Origin: Myxococcales bacterium
Lineage (GTDB): Bacteria > Lernaellota > Lernaellaia > Lernaellales > Lernaellaceae
Assembly: GCA_012517325.1 (NCBI GenBank)
Contig: JAAYVF010000066.1
Coordinates: 1 to 39,849 of the forward strand
DNA: 39,849 bases
Reading direction: 5' to 3'
Numbering within the stretch: position 1 is the first letter of the stretch; each line of letters begins with the position of its first letter. Positions 24,668-34,183 of this stretch are shown here, piece by piece. Both the position numbers and the translations under genes were made by a program. Under the pieces are notes generated by a model, which searched no databases, was not told the origin of the DNA, and saw only the letters and a program-made list of their open reading frames with translations.

Positions 24668-25770
24668 TGCGCGTCGCCATGCTCGGCCTCAAGGGTCTGC
24701 CGGGCACGTATGGCGGCGTGGAACGTCACGTCGAGGAACTCGGCGCGGCGCTGGCGGCGCGCGGCCACGAGGTGACGGCCTACGTGCGGCCGTTTTACAC
24801 CCCGCGCGAAATCGAAGTGCGCGGCGTCCGGACCCGCCTGCTGCCGACGATCCACACGAAACACCTCGATGCGACCGTGCACACGTTTCTCGGCGCCTGG
24901 CATGCCGGCTTGTCGGCGTTCGACATCGTTCACTTTCACGGCATCGGCCCGGGGGCGTTCGCGCCGATTACGCGGCTGCTGGGCCGTCCGGTGGTGTTGA
25001 CGATCCACAGCCTCGACTACCGGCGCGACAAGTGGAACCGCCTGGCGAAATGGGCGTTGCGGCAGGGCGAGCAAGTAGCCGTTCGCGCGGCGCGGCGGGT
25101 GATCTGCGTCAGCGAAAGCATCGCCGCCGGTCACGCCGTCCGCGGGAACAAGGTGGTGCAGATCCCCAACGGCGTCGGCCGGCCGCAGCCGCGGGCGCCC
25201 CGCCTGATCGGCGAACAGTGGGGTTTGCACGGCGGCGATTACGTGTTGTACGCGGGACGCGTCAGCCCGGAGAAGGGCGTCCATCACCTGATTCGCGGCT
25301 TTCGCGCGTTGCCCGGCGATCGGCGGCTGATCATCGCGGGCGGCACCAGCCACACCGACTATTACCTCCGTGATTTGCGGTCAGAAGCCGACGCGCGGGT
25401 GCTTTTCGTGGGCTACCAGGAAGGCGAGGCGCTGGCGGAGCTGTACAGCAACGCCGCCGCCTTCGTTTTGCCGTCCGATCACGAAGGAATGCCGGTGGCG
25501 CTGCTCGAGGCCTGGAGTTACGCTTTGCCGACGCTGGCCAGCGGCATCGGGCCTTGCCGCGAAATCGGCGGTCCCGACGGCGAGCGCGGCCGGTATTTCG
25601 CGCCCGGCGATCCGGCCGACCTGGCGGCGCGGCTGGCCGAACTGCTGCGCGACCCGGCGGCGCGCGAAACGGCGGCGCGGGCGCAGGCATTCGTGTTGGA
25701 AAGGTACGGCTGGGAACAGATCGCGGCGCGGGTCGAGGAGCAATACCGGTTGGCGCTGGAGGATCGGTGA
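24667..25770 (+). CDS. Family 4 glycosyltransferase
   Basis: A 367-aa GT-B fold enzyme. The N-terminal acceptor domain starts MRVAMLGLKGLPGTYGGVERHVEEL, whose Gly-rich loop is typical of GT4. The C-terminal donor domain has YAGRVSPEKGVHHLI and the EX7E-type region DHEGMPVALLEAW. It transfers a sugar from an NDP-sugar to a glycan intermediate at the cytoplasmic membrane face. It overlaps the radical SAM gene by 1 nt (24667) and the methyltransferase by 1 nt (25770), so the three are coupled. Confidence 0.9.
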   Translation: MRVAMLGLKGLPGTYGGVERHVEELGAALAARGHEVTAYVRPFYTPREIEVRGVRTRLLPTIHTKHLDATVHTFLGAWHAGLSAFDIVHFHGIGPGAFAPITRLLGRPVVLTIHSLDYRRDKWNRLAKWALRQGEQVAVRAARRVICVSESIAAGHAVRGNKVVQIPNGVGRPQPRAPRLIGEQWGLHGGDYVLYAGRVSPEKGVHHLIRGFRALPGDRRLIIAGGTSHTDYYLRDLRSEADARVLFVGYQEGEALAELYSNAAAFVLPSDHEGMPVALLEAWSYALPTLASGIGPCREIGGPDGERGRYFAPGDPADLAARLAELLRDPAARETAARAQAFVLERYGWEQIAARVEEQYRLALEDR

Positions 25771-26594
25771 TGGCCACTTGTCCGCTTTGTCAGGCGGCGC
25801 ATCGCGTCACGTACTACCGCGGCACCCGGAGCGGCGACGTCCATCGCTGCACGGCCTGCGGTTTCGTTTACGCCGATCCGCGCGGCGAACGCGTCGCCGG
25901 CGGCCCACCGGCGCGCACCGACGAGCCGGCGGTTTACCTGGAAAACGCCCGTCACCGCCTGGGACTGCTGCGGCGGTATGGGGGCGTGGCCGGCGGGCGG
26001 CTGCTCGATGTCGGCTGTTACGACGGCGGTTTTCTGCTCGCGGCGCAACAATTGGGATTTGCCGGCACAGGCGTCGAGCCCAGCGCACGCGGCGCCGCAC
26101 TGGCGCGGGAACGTGGGTTGACGATCGTCGCCGCGCCGTTCGAGCGGGCGGAATTCGCCGCGCCGTTCGACGCGATCACCTTCATCCACAGCCTCGAACA
26201 TTTTGAAAACCCGCGCCAAGCCCTGTCGCTGGCCCGCCGGCACCTGCAACCGAACGGCGCCTTGCTGGTCGAGGTGCCGAATTTCGCCGCCTGGTCGCGG
26301 CCGCTCCTCGGTCGTCGCTGGCGGCAGTTCATCGCCGATCACCACCAATTTTTCGAACCGCCCACGCTGCACCGCTGCCTGGCCGAAGCCGGATTCGCCG
26401 TCCGTGAAATGCGCCCGGTGAGCAAAATCCTCAGTTTGGGGTTGCTTGCCGACCGCGTAGAGCGGTATTACAACCTCAAAGCCGGCCGGGCGCTGGCGGG
26501 TTTGCTCGCCCGTCGCCGGTGGACTGAAAAACAGATCAGCTTGAACCTGGGCGATATTCTGCTGGCCGTTGCCACGGTGGCGCGGGAGCGCTAA
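25770..26594 (+). CDS. Class I SAM methyltransferase with N-terminal zinc finger
   Basis: A 274-aa protein. The N-terminus has a four-Cys zinc site: C4/C7 (MATCPLC) and C27/C30 (HRCTACGFVYADP). The methyltransferase domain follows with the SAM motif LLDVGCYDGGFL, the acidic loop GVEPSARG and HSLEHFENP (motif IV/post region). The layout is the Methyltransf_23-type enzyme common in polysaccharide and O-antigen clusters, where it methylates sugars. The TGATG junction couples it to the GT4 gene. The sugar transferase follows after 43 bp. Confidence 0.85.
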   Translation: MATCPLCQAAHRVTYYRGTRSGDVHRCTACGFVYADPRGERVAGGPPARTDEPAVYLENARHRLGLLRRYGGVAGGRLLDVGCYDGGFLLAAQQLGFAGTGVEPSARGAALARERGLTIVAAPFERAEFAAPFDAITFIHSLEHFENPRQALSLARRHLQPNGALLVEVPNFAAWSRPLLGRRWRQFIADHHQFFEPPTLHRCLAEAGFAVREMRPVSKILSLGLLADRVERYYNLKAGRALAGLLARRRWTEKQISLNLGDILLAVATVARER

Positions 26595-26637
26595 GCTTTA
26601 GCCGTCGGGCCGGGAGGATCTCGCTGGAAGTTTGTCC

Positions 26638-28068
26638 ATGCAGCGGGAACGCATATCCGGAATGACGGCTTTTTCGGTGGTGACGGACGCCGCCGGGATC
26701 CTCGTTTCGTTTTTTCTCGCCTACCTGATCGTCGATTCCCTGAAACAATACCTGCCGGGGCCTTATCAGGCGCGCCAGTTGTACGAATTGGGATATTACG
26801 GCTGGTGGTTGATGATCGACCTTGCCCTGACGCTGTCGCTGCTCTATTTCTTCGGTTTTTACACCTTCGGCCGGACCCTGAGTTACTTCGATATTTTGCT
26901 CAATCTGGCCAAGGCGCTGGGCAGCGGATTCTTCCTGCTGATCTTCGTCCTGTTTCTGCTGCGGGTGCAGGACGTGTCCCGTTTGCTGCTGGGCACGCAC
27001 ACGCTGGTCAAGTTCATCATTCTGCTCAACCTGCGGGTGCTGCTCAAATCGGTGATCGGCAAGCTGCACGAGCACGGCTACGACCAAATCAACGCCCTGG
27101 TGCTCGGCACCGGCGCGCGGGCCACGAACCTCATCCAGCGGTTGTCGTCCAGCCCGGACCTGGGGTATCGCATCGTCGGCGTGCTGACCGAAAACGGTTT
27201 TCCGGGCCTGGATCTGGGCCGGATTCCGGTGCTCGGCAAGATGCGCGAACTGCGCGACGTGTTGCTGCGCCAAAGCATCGACGAGGTGTTTTTCGCGGCC
27301 TCCATCGAAGAGCGTTTCGACATCGACGACCTGGTGTTCGCCTGCGAGGAAGTCGGCGTGCGCTTTTCGGTGCTGGCCGACTGGTTCCGGCCCAACTTGG
27401 CGCGCACCTCGCTGCGTTCGCTCGGCGAACTGCCGCTGCTGACCTTCTCCACAACGCCCAGCCAGGTCGGCCAACTGATGGCCAAGGCGGTGATGGACCG
27501 CTTCCTGTCAGCGCTGCTGATCGTGTTGATCAGTCCGTTGTTGCTGGGCATCGCGCTGGCGATCAAGCTGGGCGACCGCGGGCCGGTGTTTTTCCACCAG
27601 CGGCGCAGCGGTCTGAACGGGCGCGTCTTCAAAATGTACAAGTTCCGCACGATGGTGCCCAACGCCGAGTCACTGCAAAAAGAGTTGACCGACCGCAACG
27701 AGATGAGCGGGCCGGTGTTCAAGATCGCCCACGATCCGCGCGTCACCGGCGTCGGCCGCTGGTTGCGCCGGTACAGCCTCGACGAACTGCCCCAACTGTT
27801 TAACGTCCTACTCGGCGACATGAGCCTGGTTGGGCCGCGGCCGCCGATCCCCGAGGAGGTGCGGCAGTACGAACGCTGGCAGCGGCGGCGGTTGTCGATG
27901 AAACCCGGCCTGACCTGCTTCTGGCAGATCGGCGGGCGCAACCAGATCGATTTCAGCGAATGGATGGAACTCGATCTGAAGTACATCGACAACTGGTCGC
28001 TCAAACTCGACATCATCATTCTGCTCAAAACCATTCCCGTGGTGCTGCTCGGCAAGGGCGCCAGTTGA
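26638..28068 (+). CDS. Polyprenyl-phosphate sugar phosphotransferase (WbaP/EpsE-like)
   Basis: A 476-aa membrane enzyme that starts polysaccharide repeat-unit synthesis by moving a sugar-1-phosphate onto undecaprenyl phosphate. It has about four N-terminal helices (residues 10-120), then a CoA-binding-like Rossmann region (ALVLGTGARATNLIQRL). A further helix (SALLIVLISPLLLGIALAI) leads into the bacterial sugar transferase domain with KMYKFRTMVPNAE, RYSLDELPQLFNVLLGDMSLVGPRPP and KPGLTCFWQIGGRN. This is the full polyprenyl glycosylphosphotransferase length. The ATG at 26638 has GGAAG about 7 nt upstream; an in-frame TTG at 26632 is the alternative. Confidence 0.92.
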   Translation: MQRERISGMTAFSVVTDAAGILVSFFLAYLIVDSLKQYLPGPYQARQLYELGYYGWWLMIDLALTLSLLYFFGFYTFGRTLSYFDILLNLAKALGSGFFLLIFVLFLLRVQDVSRLLLGTHTLVKFIILLNLRVLLKSVIGKLHEHGYDQINALVLGTGARATNLIQRLSSSPDLGYRIVGVLTENGFPGLDLGRIPVLGKMRELRDVLLRQSIDEVFFAASIEERFDIDDLVFACEEVGVRFSVLADWFRPNLARTSLRSLGELPLLTFSTTPSQVGQLMAKAVMDRFLSALLIVLISPLLLGIALAIKLGDRGPVFFHQRRSGLNGRVFKMYKFRTMVPNAESLQKELTDRNEMSGPVFKIAHDPRVTGVGRWLRRYSLDELPQLFNVLLGDMSLVGPRPPIPEEVRQYERWQRRRLSMKPGLTCFWQIGGRNQIDFSEWMELDLKYIDNWSLKLDIIILLKTIPVVLLGKGAS

Positions 28069-28153
28069 GCCGTCCGCCTTTTTTCCTCTCTTGAGCCGCC
28101 CGCCGATTCGTGCTTGATTGGCCCCGGTATAAACCGAAAAAGGAGCAAGCGAC

Positions 28154-29587
<1,434 letters not shown>

Positions 29588-29650
29588 CGCTACGCGGAAT
29601 CAAACCCTGATTGTTGGTTGACCGTTTTCCGGCCGTGCCGCAAATTCGCC

Positions 29651-29678
29651 TTGCCACTGAAAATTATGATGCTATAAT
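29651..29678 (+). promoter_or_regulatory. Strong sigma70-type promoter for the lipoprotein pair
   Basis: TTGCCA (29651-29656), a 16-nt spacer and a perfect TATAAT (29673-29678) lie in an AT-rich intergenic stretch. The start would be near 29685, about 100 nt before the ATG at 29786. Confidence 0.65.
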
Positions 29679-29785
29679 AAATTCGTATCCGCCAGACGCG
29701 GGATATCATTTTATCGCCTGGTCAGCGTTCGTCGGGGGTGGCGGTCGGAGCCTCGCCCCTTCGGCAGGGCCGGTGCGAGGAAAAA

Positions 29786-31363
29786 ATGAAATTCATGATC
29801 AGATTAGGGCTGGTCGTTTGTCTGGGCTGGCTGCTCGCCTTCGGTTCCTGCGCCGCCTCCGGTGCGAACCCGGAACAAGCTCAAGCGGCAGACGATGATC
29901 TCGCCGGCGACGGGTCCGACGACGACGCGGCCGCCGACGACGATCGGGACTCTCAATCCGCCACCCTGGATTTCGCTACCCTACCCGACACCGCCGAGGA
30001 GTACGCACCGCCGCCGTCGGACGAGATCGGCGTTTTCGTCGCGGCCGAAACGGGAAGCGATCGCAATCCGGGCACCATGGCCGCGCCCAAGCGGACCCTC
30101 CGCGCCGCGATTCGGCTGGCCCGGCGAGTCGACAAGGTCGTCTTCATTGCCGCCGGAACCTACCCGGAGTCGATCACCACCGCCGTTTCGCTCTTCGGGG
30201 GTTACCGCGCGACGGACTGGGCGCGCGACATCCGGGCCTATCGCTCGATCATTGCGCCGCGCCTGCCGACCGGCGTGACCGTTGCGCCGACAGCCCGAGT
30301 GCCGGAGGTGATCCTCGAGGGCCTCGAAATTCATGGGGCCGATGTGCGAACGTTCGATCCGGTCCAGGGTGAAACCGCGATCTCGGTCGCCCTGGCGGTC
30401 ACCGGCGGAAACGCCGTTCTGGCGCACAACCGGATCGTCGGCGGCACGGCGTCGGATCTCAGCGCCGGCGGGCTGGCGTGGTCGATCGGCCTGCAGGGCC
30501 GGGACATCGAATCCATTCAATTGATTGCCAACGAGATCACGGGCGGCGCCGCTCGTGGCTTAAGCGAAGCCCGGACCTGGGGCATCGCGATCGACGGCGA
30601 TGGCGCGCAAGTGACTGCCATCGACAACCGCGTGCATTACGGCGCCGCGCTCAGCAGCGGCTATTTCGCGAAATCGTCTGGCGTCAGTCTGAGCGGCGAT
30701 ACCGCGGAGACCGCCGCCTTGTTCGTGCGCAACGACATTCGGGTGCGAAATTCCGTCGCCCACCGAACGGCCGACGATACCGTCGTTCTATCCACGAAGG
30801 GCGAGGTGGCGCTGACCGCCGTGGGCAACTATTTTTACGCCGCGTCGGCGTACGGGGCGACGCTGGTGGACAGCGCGGGCCCGGCGGTCCTGATTCAAAA
30901 CACGCTGACGCTGCGCGCCGACGGCATGGCGTCGGCGACCGTCTTTCACCGCCGGGCGTCACTGGTCGACAATCTCTTTTTTCTCGATGCGTACATGGAC
31001 TCGGTTTTTATTCTGCTGGCGGACGGGGTTTTCGCCACCCGCCTCGTCGCCAACAATTTCTATTTGAACCGGCCCCACGGCAATTTTATTTTTCGCGGTC
31101 GCCAGGGCATCGAGGATTTGTCGGTGCTCGAAGATTGCCATTGGCGCGGCTGCGCGGAAGCGCGGCGCAACCGGAACGATCAGCCGCGGTTGGCGGCTTG
31201 GGAAGATTTTCACCTCCGGGACGATAGCCCCTGCATCGATCGGGGTGTCGATCCCGCGCCCTGGTACGACGGCCCGGAAATCCGCCGTGACCTCGACGGC
31301 CAGCGACGGCCCCAGGGCGTCGGCTGGGATGTCGGCGCGGACGAATACCGGCCGGAGGAGTAG
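29786..31363 (+). CDS. Lipoprotein with D-rich linker and parallel beta-helix domain (paralogue 1)
   Basis: A 525-aa protein. Lipoprotein signal ends at C22 (LLAFGSC). An Asp-rich linker follows (about residues 36-58, encoded at 29891-29953). Next is a DUF1565-like entry segment (IGVFVAAETGSDRNPGTMAAPKRTL, VVFIAAGTYPESI) leading into repeated beta-strand coils (VLAHNRIVGG, LIANEITGG, VTAIDNRVHYG), as in pectate-lyase-like right-handed helices. It closes with a choice-of-anchor-like end (DSPCIDRGVDP, RRDLDGQRRPQGVGWDVGADEY). The fold is carbohydrate-binding or surface-structural by family; no catalytic residues are assigned. The ATG at 29786 has GAGG 6 nt upstream; the frame's earlier ATG (29738) lies before the signal peptide. 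Confidence 0.85.
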   Translation: MKFMIRLGLVVCLGWLLAFGSCAASGANPEQAQAADDDLAGDGSDDDAAADDDRDSQSATLDFATLPDTAEEYAPPPSDEIGVFVAAETGSDRNPGTMAAPKRTLRAAIRLARRVDKVVFIAAGTYPESITTAVSLFGGYRATDWARDIRAYRSIIAPRLPTGVTVAPTARVPEVILEGLEIHGADVRTFDPVQGETAISVALAVTGGNAVLAHNRIVGGTASDLSAGGLAWSIGLQGRDIESIQLIANEITGGAARGLSEARTWGIAIDGDGAQVTAIDNRVHYGAALSSGYFAKSSGVSLSGDTAETAALFVRNDIRVRNSVAHRTADDTVVLSTKGEVALTAVGNYFYAASAYGATLVDSAGPAVLIQNTLTLRADGMASATVFHRRASLVDNLFFLDAYMDSVFILLADGVFATRLVANNFYLNRPHGNFIFRGRQGIEDLSVLEDCHWRGCAEARRNRNDQPRLAAWEDFHLRDDSPCIDRGVDPAPWYDGPEIRRDLDGQRRPQGVGWDVGADEYRPEE

Positions 31364-31394
31364 GGAAACAATCGAACATCGAGGAGGGGCGCGA

Positions 31395-32873
31395 ATGAAA
31401 ACCCGATGGCTTGGCCTCCTCATCATGGCTTGTTGCACAATCCTGATCGACTGCTCGACTGACGACGACGACCCTTCGACAAGCTCAGGGCAGGCTGATG
31501 ACGATAATGATGACGCCTCCGGCGTCGATGACGACAGCGCCGCCGATGACGATGGTGGTGGGACCGACGACGACCTCGGCGATGACGACCTGACCGACGA
31601 TGACACCGACCTGCCGGATTACGGTTACGAACCGCCCGTGCCCAGCGATGAAATCGGCATCTTCGCCGCCCAAACCGGCGGCGACGACGCGCCGGGAACC
31701 ATGGCCCAACCCGTGCGCACCATCGGCCGCGCCATGGAACTGGCGTTCGCGGCGGACAAGGCGGTGTTCGTGGCGCGCGGGCATTACCGCGAAGCCGTGC
31801 AGGCCGTGGCTTCGCTCTACGGCGGTTACGAGGAAGCGGGTTGGACCCGCGACCTCGCCGCCAACGCGACCTACATCGAAGCCCCGCTGGATCGGGCCGG
31901 AGTGACGGCGAGCGGGACGGCGGCGCGCGGCGAACTGGTCGTCGAAGGCTTTCACGTTCAGGGCGGCTTCGCCCAAGACACCTCGATCGGCGTCGACATC
32001 CGGCGCGATGAGGTCACGCTGCGCTGGAACGACATCGCCGCCGGCACCGTCTGGACCTACGGCGGCGGCGGTTTATCCTACGGCGTCTCGGTCGGCGACA
32101 GCGCGGCGGTCCTGATCGTCGACAACGACATCCGCGCCGGGAAGGTGTTCGCGCCGGCGTCGTATGCCCAGCCGGTGGGCGTCAATCTCGACGCGGGCGC
32201 CGCGGTCACTCTGGTGGGCAATCGCATTCGCGGCGGCGCGGTCCTGCTTTCGCTCGACGAGCTTTCGATCGCCGTGCAGAACCGTTCGGAACTGCCGGTG
32301 GTACTGGTCAACAATCAATTAGCGACGGCCCCGTCGCCGTATGCCTACGGCTTTTCCACCTATACCGGCGGCTTGCTGGCGCACAACACCATCGTCATTC
32401 GCGACGCGCAATACTTGTCGTACGCCGTGGTGATCAACCAATCGCTGATCGATCCGGAAGCCCAATTGGTGCTCGTCAACAATATTTTCTCGATGGGCGC
32501 GCAACCAAACGGCCGGCCGGTCGCCTTGTGCTCCTGGATCAAACACGACCGCATCACCGCGGTGGGTAACGATTTCCACGGGCCGGCGGGTTTTCACCTG
32601 ATCGAAGCGGACCTGGCCTATTTCGACAATCCGGAGCGGGTCAACGCCTGCCGGTGGACCGGTTGCCGGGAAGCCCACGACAATCTTTCGGCCGCGCCGG
32701 AATTCGTGGGCGGTGGCGACTATCACCTGACCGCGGGCAGCCCGTGCCGCGACGCCGGGATCGATCCGACGCCTTGGTACGACGAGTTGTGGGTGCGATA
32801 CGACCTCGACGGCAATCCGCGCCCATGGGGCCCCGGTTGGGACATCGGAATGGATGAATACAAGGGGCCATGA
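31395..32873 (+). CDS. Lipoprotein with D-rich linker and parallel beta-helix domain (paralogue 2)
   Basis: A 492-aa tandem paralogue of the preceding gene. It has the same entry segment (DEIGIFAAQTGGDDAPGTMAQPVRTIGRAMEL, AVFVARGHYREAV, SLYGGY), helix coils and ending (GSPCRDAGIDPTPWYDE, YDLDGNPRPWGPGWDIGMDEY). The lipobox Cys is C13 (LLIMAC) or C20 (ILIDC, with an unusual Asp at -1). The D-rich linker (31459-31620) is much longer than in paralogue 1 and contains an in-frame foreign insert PSTSSGQA. Strong Shine-Dalgarno (GAGGAGG). It lies 31 bp after paralogue 1 and is probably co-transcribed. The two differ clearly in sequence, so the duplication is old. Confidence 0.85.
   Translation: MKTRWLGLLIMACCTILIDCSTDDDDPSTSSGQADDDNDDASGVDDDSAADDDGGGTDDDLGDDDLTDDDTDLPDYGYEPPVPSDEIGIFAAQTGGDDAPGTMAQPVRTIGRAMELAFAADKAVFVARGHYREAVQAVASLYGGYEEAGWTRDLAANATYIEAPLDRAGVTASGTAARGELVVEGFHVQGGFAQDTSIGVDIRRDEVTLRWNDIAAGTVWTYGGGGLSYGVSVGDSAAVLIVDNDIRAGKVFAPASYAQPVGVNLDAGAAVTLVGNRIRGGAVLLSLDELSIAVQNRSELPVVLVNNQLATAPSPYAYGFSTYTGGLLAHNTIVIRDAQYLSYAVVINQSLIDPEAQLVLVNNIFSMGAQPNGRPVALCSWIKHDRITAVGNDFHGPAGFHLIEADLAYFDNPERVNACRWTGCREAHDNLSAAPEFVGGGDYHLTAGSPCRDAGIDPTPWYDELWVRYDLDGNPRPWGPGWDIGMDEYKGP
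31459..31620 (+). repeat. GAC/GAT-rich tract encoding N-terminal poly-Asp linker
   Basis: About 50 codons dominated by Asp (DDDD, DDDNDD, DDDSAADDD, DDDLGDDDL) follow the lipid-anchor region. The repeat unit matches the C-terminal tracts of the M14 and S8 peptidases. It is interrupted by the 26-bp dispersed repeat at 31471-31496. Confidence 0.75.
31471..31496 (+). repeat. Dispersed-repeat insert within the D-rich linker
   Basis: CCTTCGACAAGCTCAGG with flanking bases encodes PSTSSGQA here and would encode CPELVEG on the other strand. This sequence is known to me as a widespread dispersed repeat in environmental bacterial genomes; no second copy is seen in the window. It is an imperfect palindrome and stays in frame in the Asp tract. 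Confidence 0.6.
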
Positions 32874-32889
32874 CCCTCGCTTGCGGCGG

Positions 32890-33143
32890 TTGACGACCTC
32901 CGATGGACCGAAAATTCACCACCAATTCTGTCTTATTCGCATTCATTCGTGTGCATTCGTGGTTAAAAACCACGCCTTTCTCCCGCGTTCCGCGGGATAG
33001 AGACGTGGCACACCGACACTCTTTTTTCAAATGAAGACAGGATTGGAACCACGAATGAACACGAATGGGAAGAAATTACCAATTTTAATTTGTGACCTTC
33101 ATTCGTGGTGATTGACGACTCCCAATGGACCATACTTTCAACC
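32890..33143. repeat. Intergenic inverted and direct repeat unit
   Basis: No gene is seen between 32874 and 33164. CATTCGTGTGCATTCGTGG (from 32944) reappears inverted as ACCACGAATGAACACGAATG (33048-33067), one mismatch in the core. A further CATTCGTGGT lies at 33099-33109. The outer borders are direct repeats: TTGACGACCTCCGATGGACC (from 32890) and TTGACGACTCCCAATGGACC (from 33112). The region is AT-richer than its surroundings and resembles a MITE-like or duplicated dispersed repeat. Between the arms is a short GC hairpin, CCCGCGTTCCGCGGG. Confidence 0.6.
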
Positions 33144-33164
33144 GAGGAACGAGGCGGAAAAAGT

Positions 33165-34175
33165 TTACGCGCAGAACCAGGCGTTGTCGCCTTCGCGGTA
33201 GCCGAATTCGGCCAATCGCGGCCGGATCAGGTCGCGCGCGCCGCGGCTGCCGACGTAGACCAGCAGCGGCAAGCGGGGCAGCGACGACAGCGCCGCGGGC
33301 GCCACGACCGGCGCGCCGCCGTGCACATGGCCGATCTTGCGCGGGTCGATGTCGATCCAGGCCCGGATGCGAACCCCCAAGGCTTGCAACGGCCGCACGG
33401 CCCGCCGGCTGCCCGGACCGGCGCCCCAGACAATCACTTCCGGCGACCCTTGCAACGGCCCGGCGGCCAGGTACTCGGCTTTCAGCCGATGGAACGCTTC
33501 GGGCCCGTAGCGCGGATCGATCCGACTGGCCCGGCGCGGCCGGTCGCGCCAGAAATAAAGCACCTCGGGAACCTTCGCCATTTTCGCGCCCGCCGCCGCC
33601 AGGCGCAGCAGCAAATCGTAGTCCTCGGGAAAAGCGCCGGCGCGCCAGCCGCCGAGGCGGCGCAATCGATCCGCCGGGCAAAGCAGGGTGGGGTGCACGA
33701 CCGGGCATTCCACGAACCGCTCGCGGTGAATGGCTTCCGGATCGACGAGCGAATTGACCCACTTGGCGTAAGTCGCGTAACCGCCCGCGTAGGTTTCGCC
33801 CGGCGGCGGTCCGATGAGGCAGGAAACCAGCGTGAGGGCCGGATCGCTTTGCAGCAAGGCGAGTTGTTTTTCGAGGCGATCGGGAGCGCAGCGGTCGTCG
33901 GCATCCATCCGCGCGAGGTAACGACCGCGCGTCGCCGCCAGCCCGGCGTTGAGCGCGGCGACGATGCCTTGGCCCGGCGAGGCCAACAGGCGGACGCGCT
34001 CGTCAGCCGCCGCCGCCCGGCGGGCGACCGCCAGCGTATCGTCGGCGGAGTGATCGTCGATGACGAGGATTTCCAGATCGGCGAGTGTCTGGCGGCGCAG
34101 ATCGGTCAGGGCGTCGTCGAGCGTCGCCGCCTCGTCGCGCGCCGGCAGCAGGACGGTGATCAGCGGGGCGGCCAT
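33165..34175 (-). CDS. GT2 glycosyltransferase with C-terminal Rossmann-like domain
   Basis: A 336-aa protein. The N-terminal GT-A domain (1-235) shows PLITVLLPARDEAATL, VIDDHSADDT, the metal-binding DxD-type YLARMDADDR and the acceptor motif EDYDLLLRL. The C-terminal about 95 residues form a nucleotide-binding-like domain: VIVWGAGPGSRRAVRPLQALGVRIRAWIDIDPRKIG, then VYVGSRGARDLIRPRL. The Gly pattern resembles PglD-N or methyltransferase C-terminal domains. The ATG at 34175 follows the AAA gene stop by 8 nt, so the pair is coupled. Likely a glycan-building enzyme; substrate unknown. Confidence 0.85.
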   Translation of the reverse strand: MAAPLITVLLPARDEAATLDDALTDLRRQTLADLEILVIDDHSADDTLAVARRAAAADERVRLLASPGQGIVAALNAGLAATRGRYLARMDADDRCAPDRLEKQLALLQSDPALTLVSCLIGPPPGETYAGGYATYAKWVNSLVDPEAIHRERFVECPVVHPTLLCPADRLRRLGGWRAGAFPEDYDLLLRLAAAGAKMAKVPEVLYFWRDRPRRASRIDPRYGPEAFHRLKAEYLAAGPLQGSPEVIVWGAGPGSRRAVRPLQALGVRIRAWIDIDPRKIGHVHGGAPVVAPAALSSLPRLPLLVYVGSRGARDLIRPRLAEFGYREGDNAWFCA

Positions 34176-34183
34176 GCGGGCGT

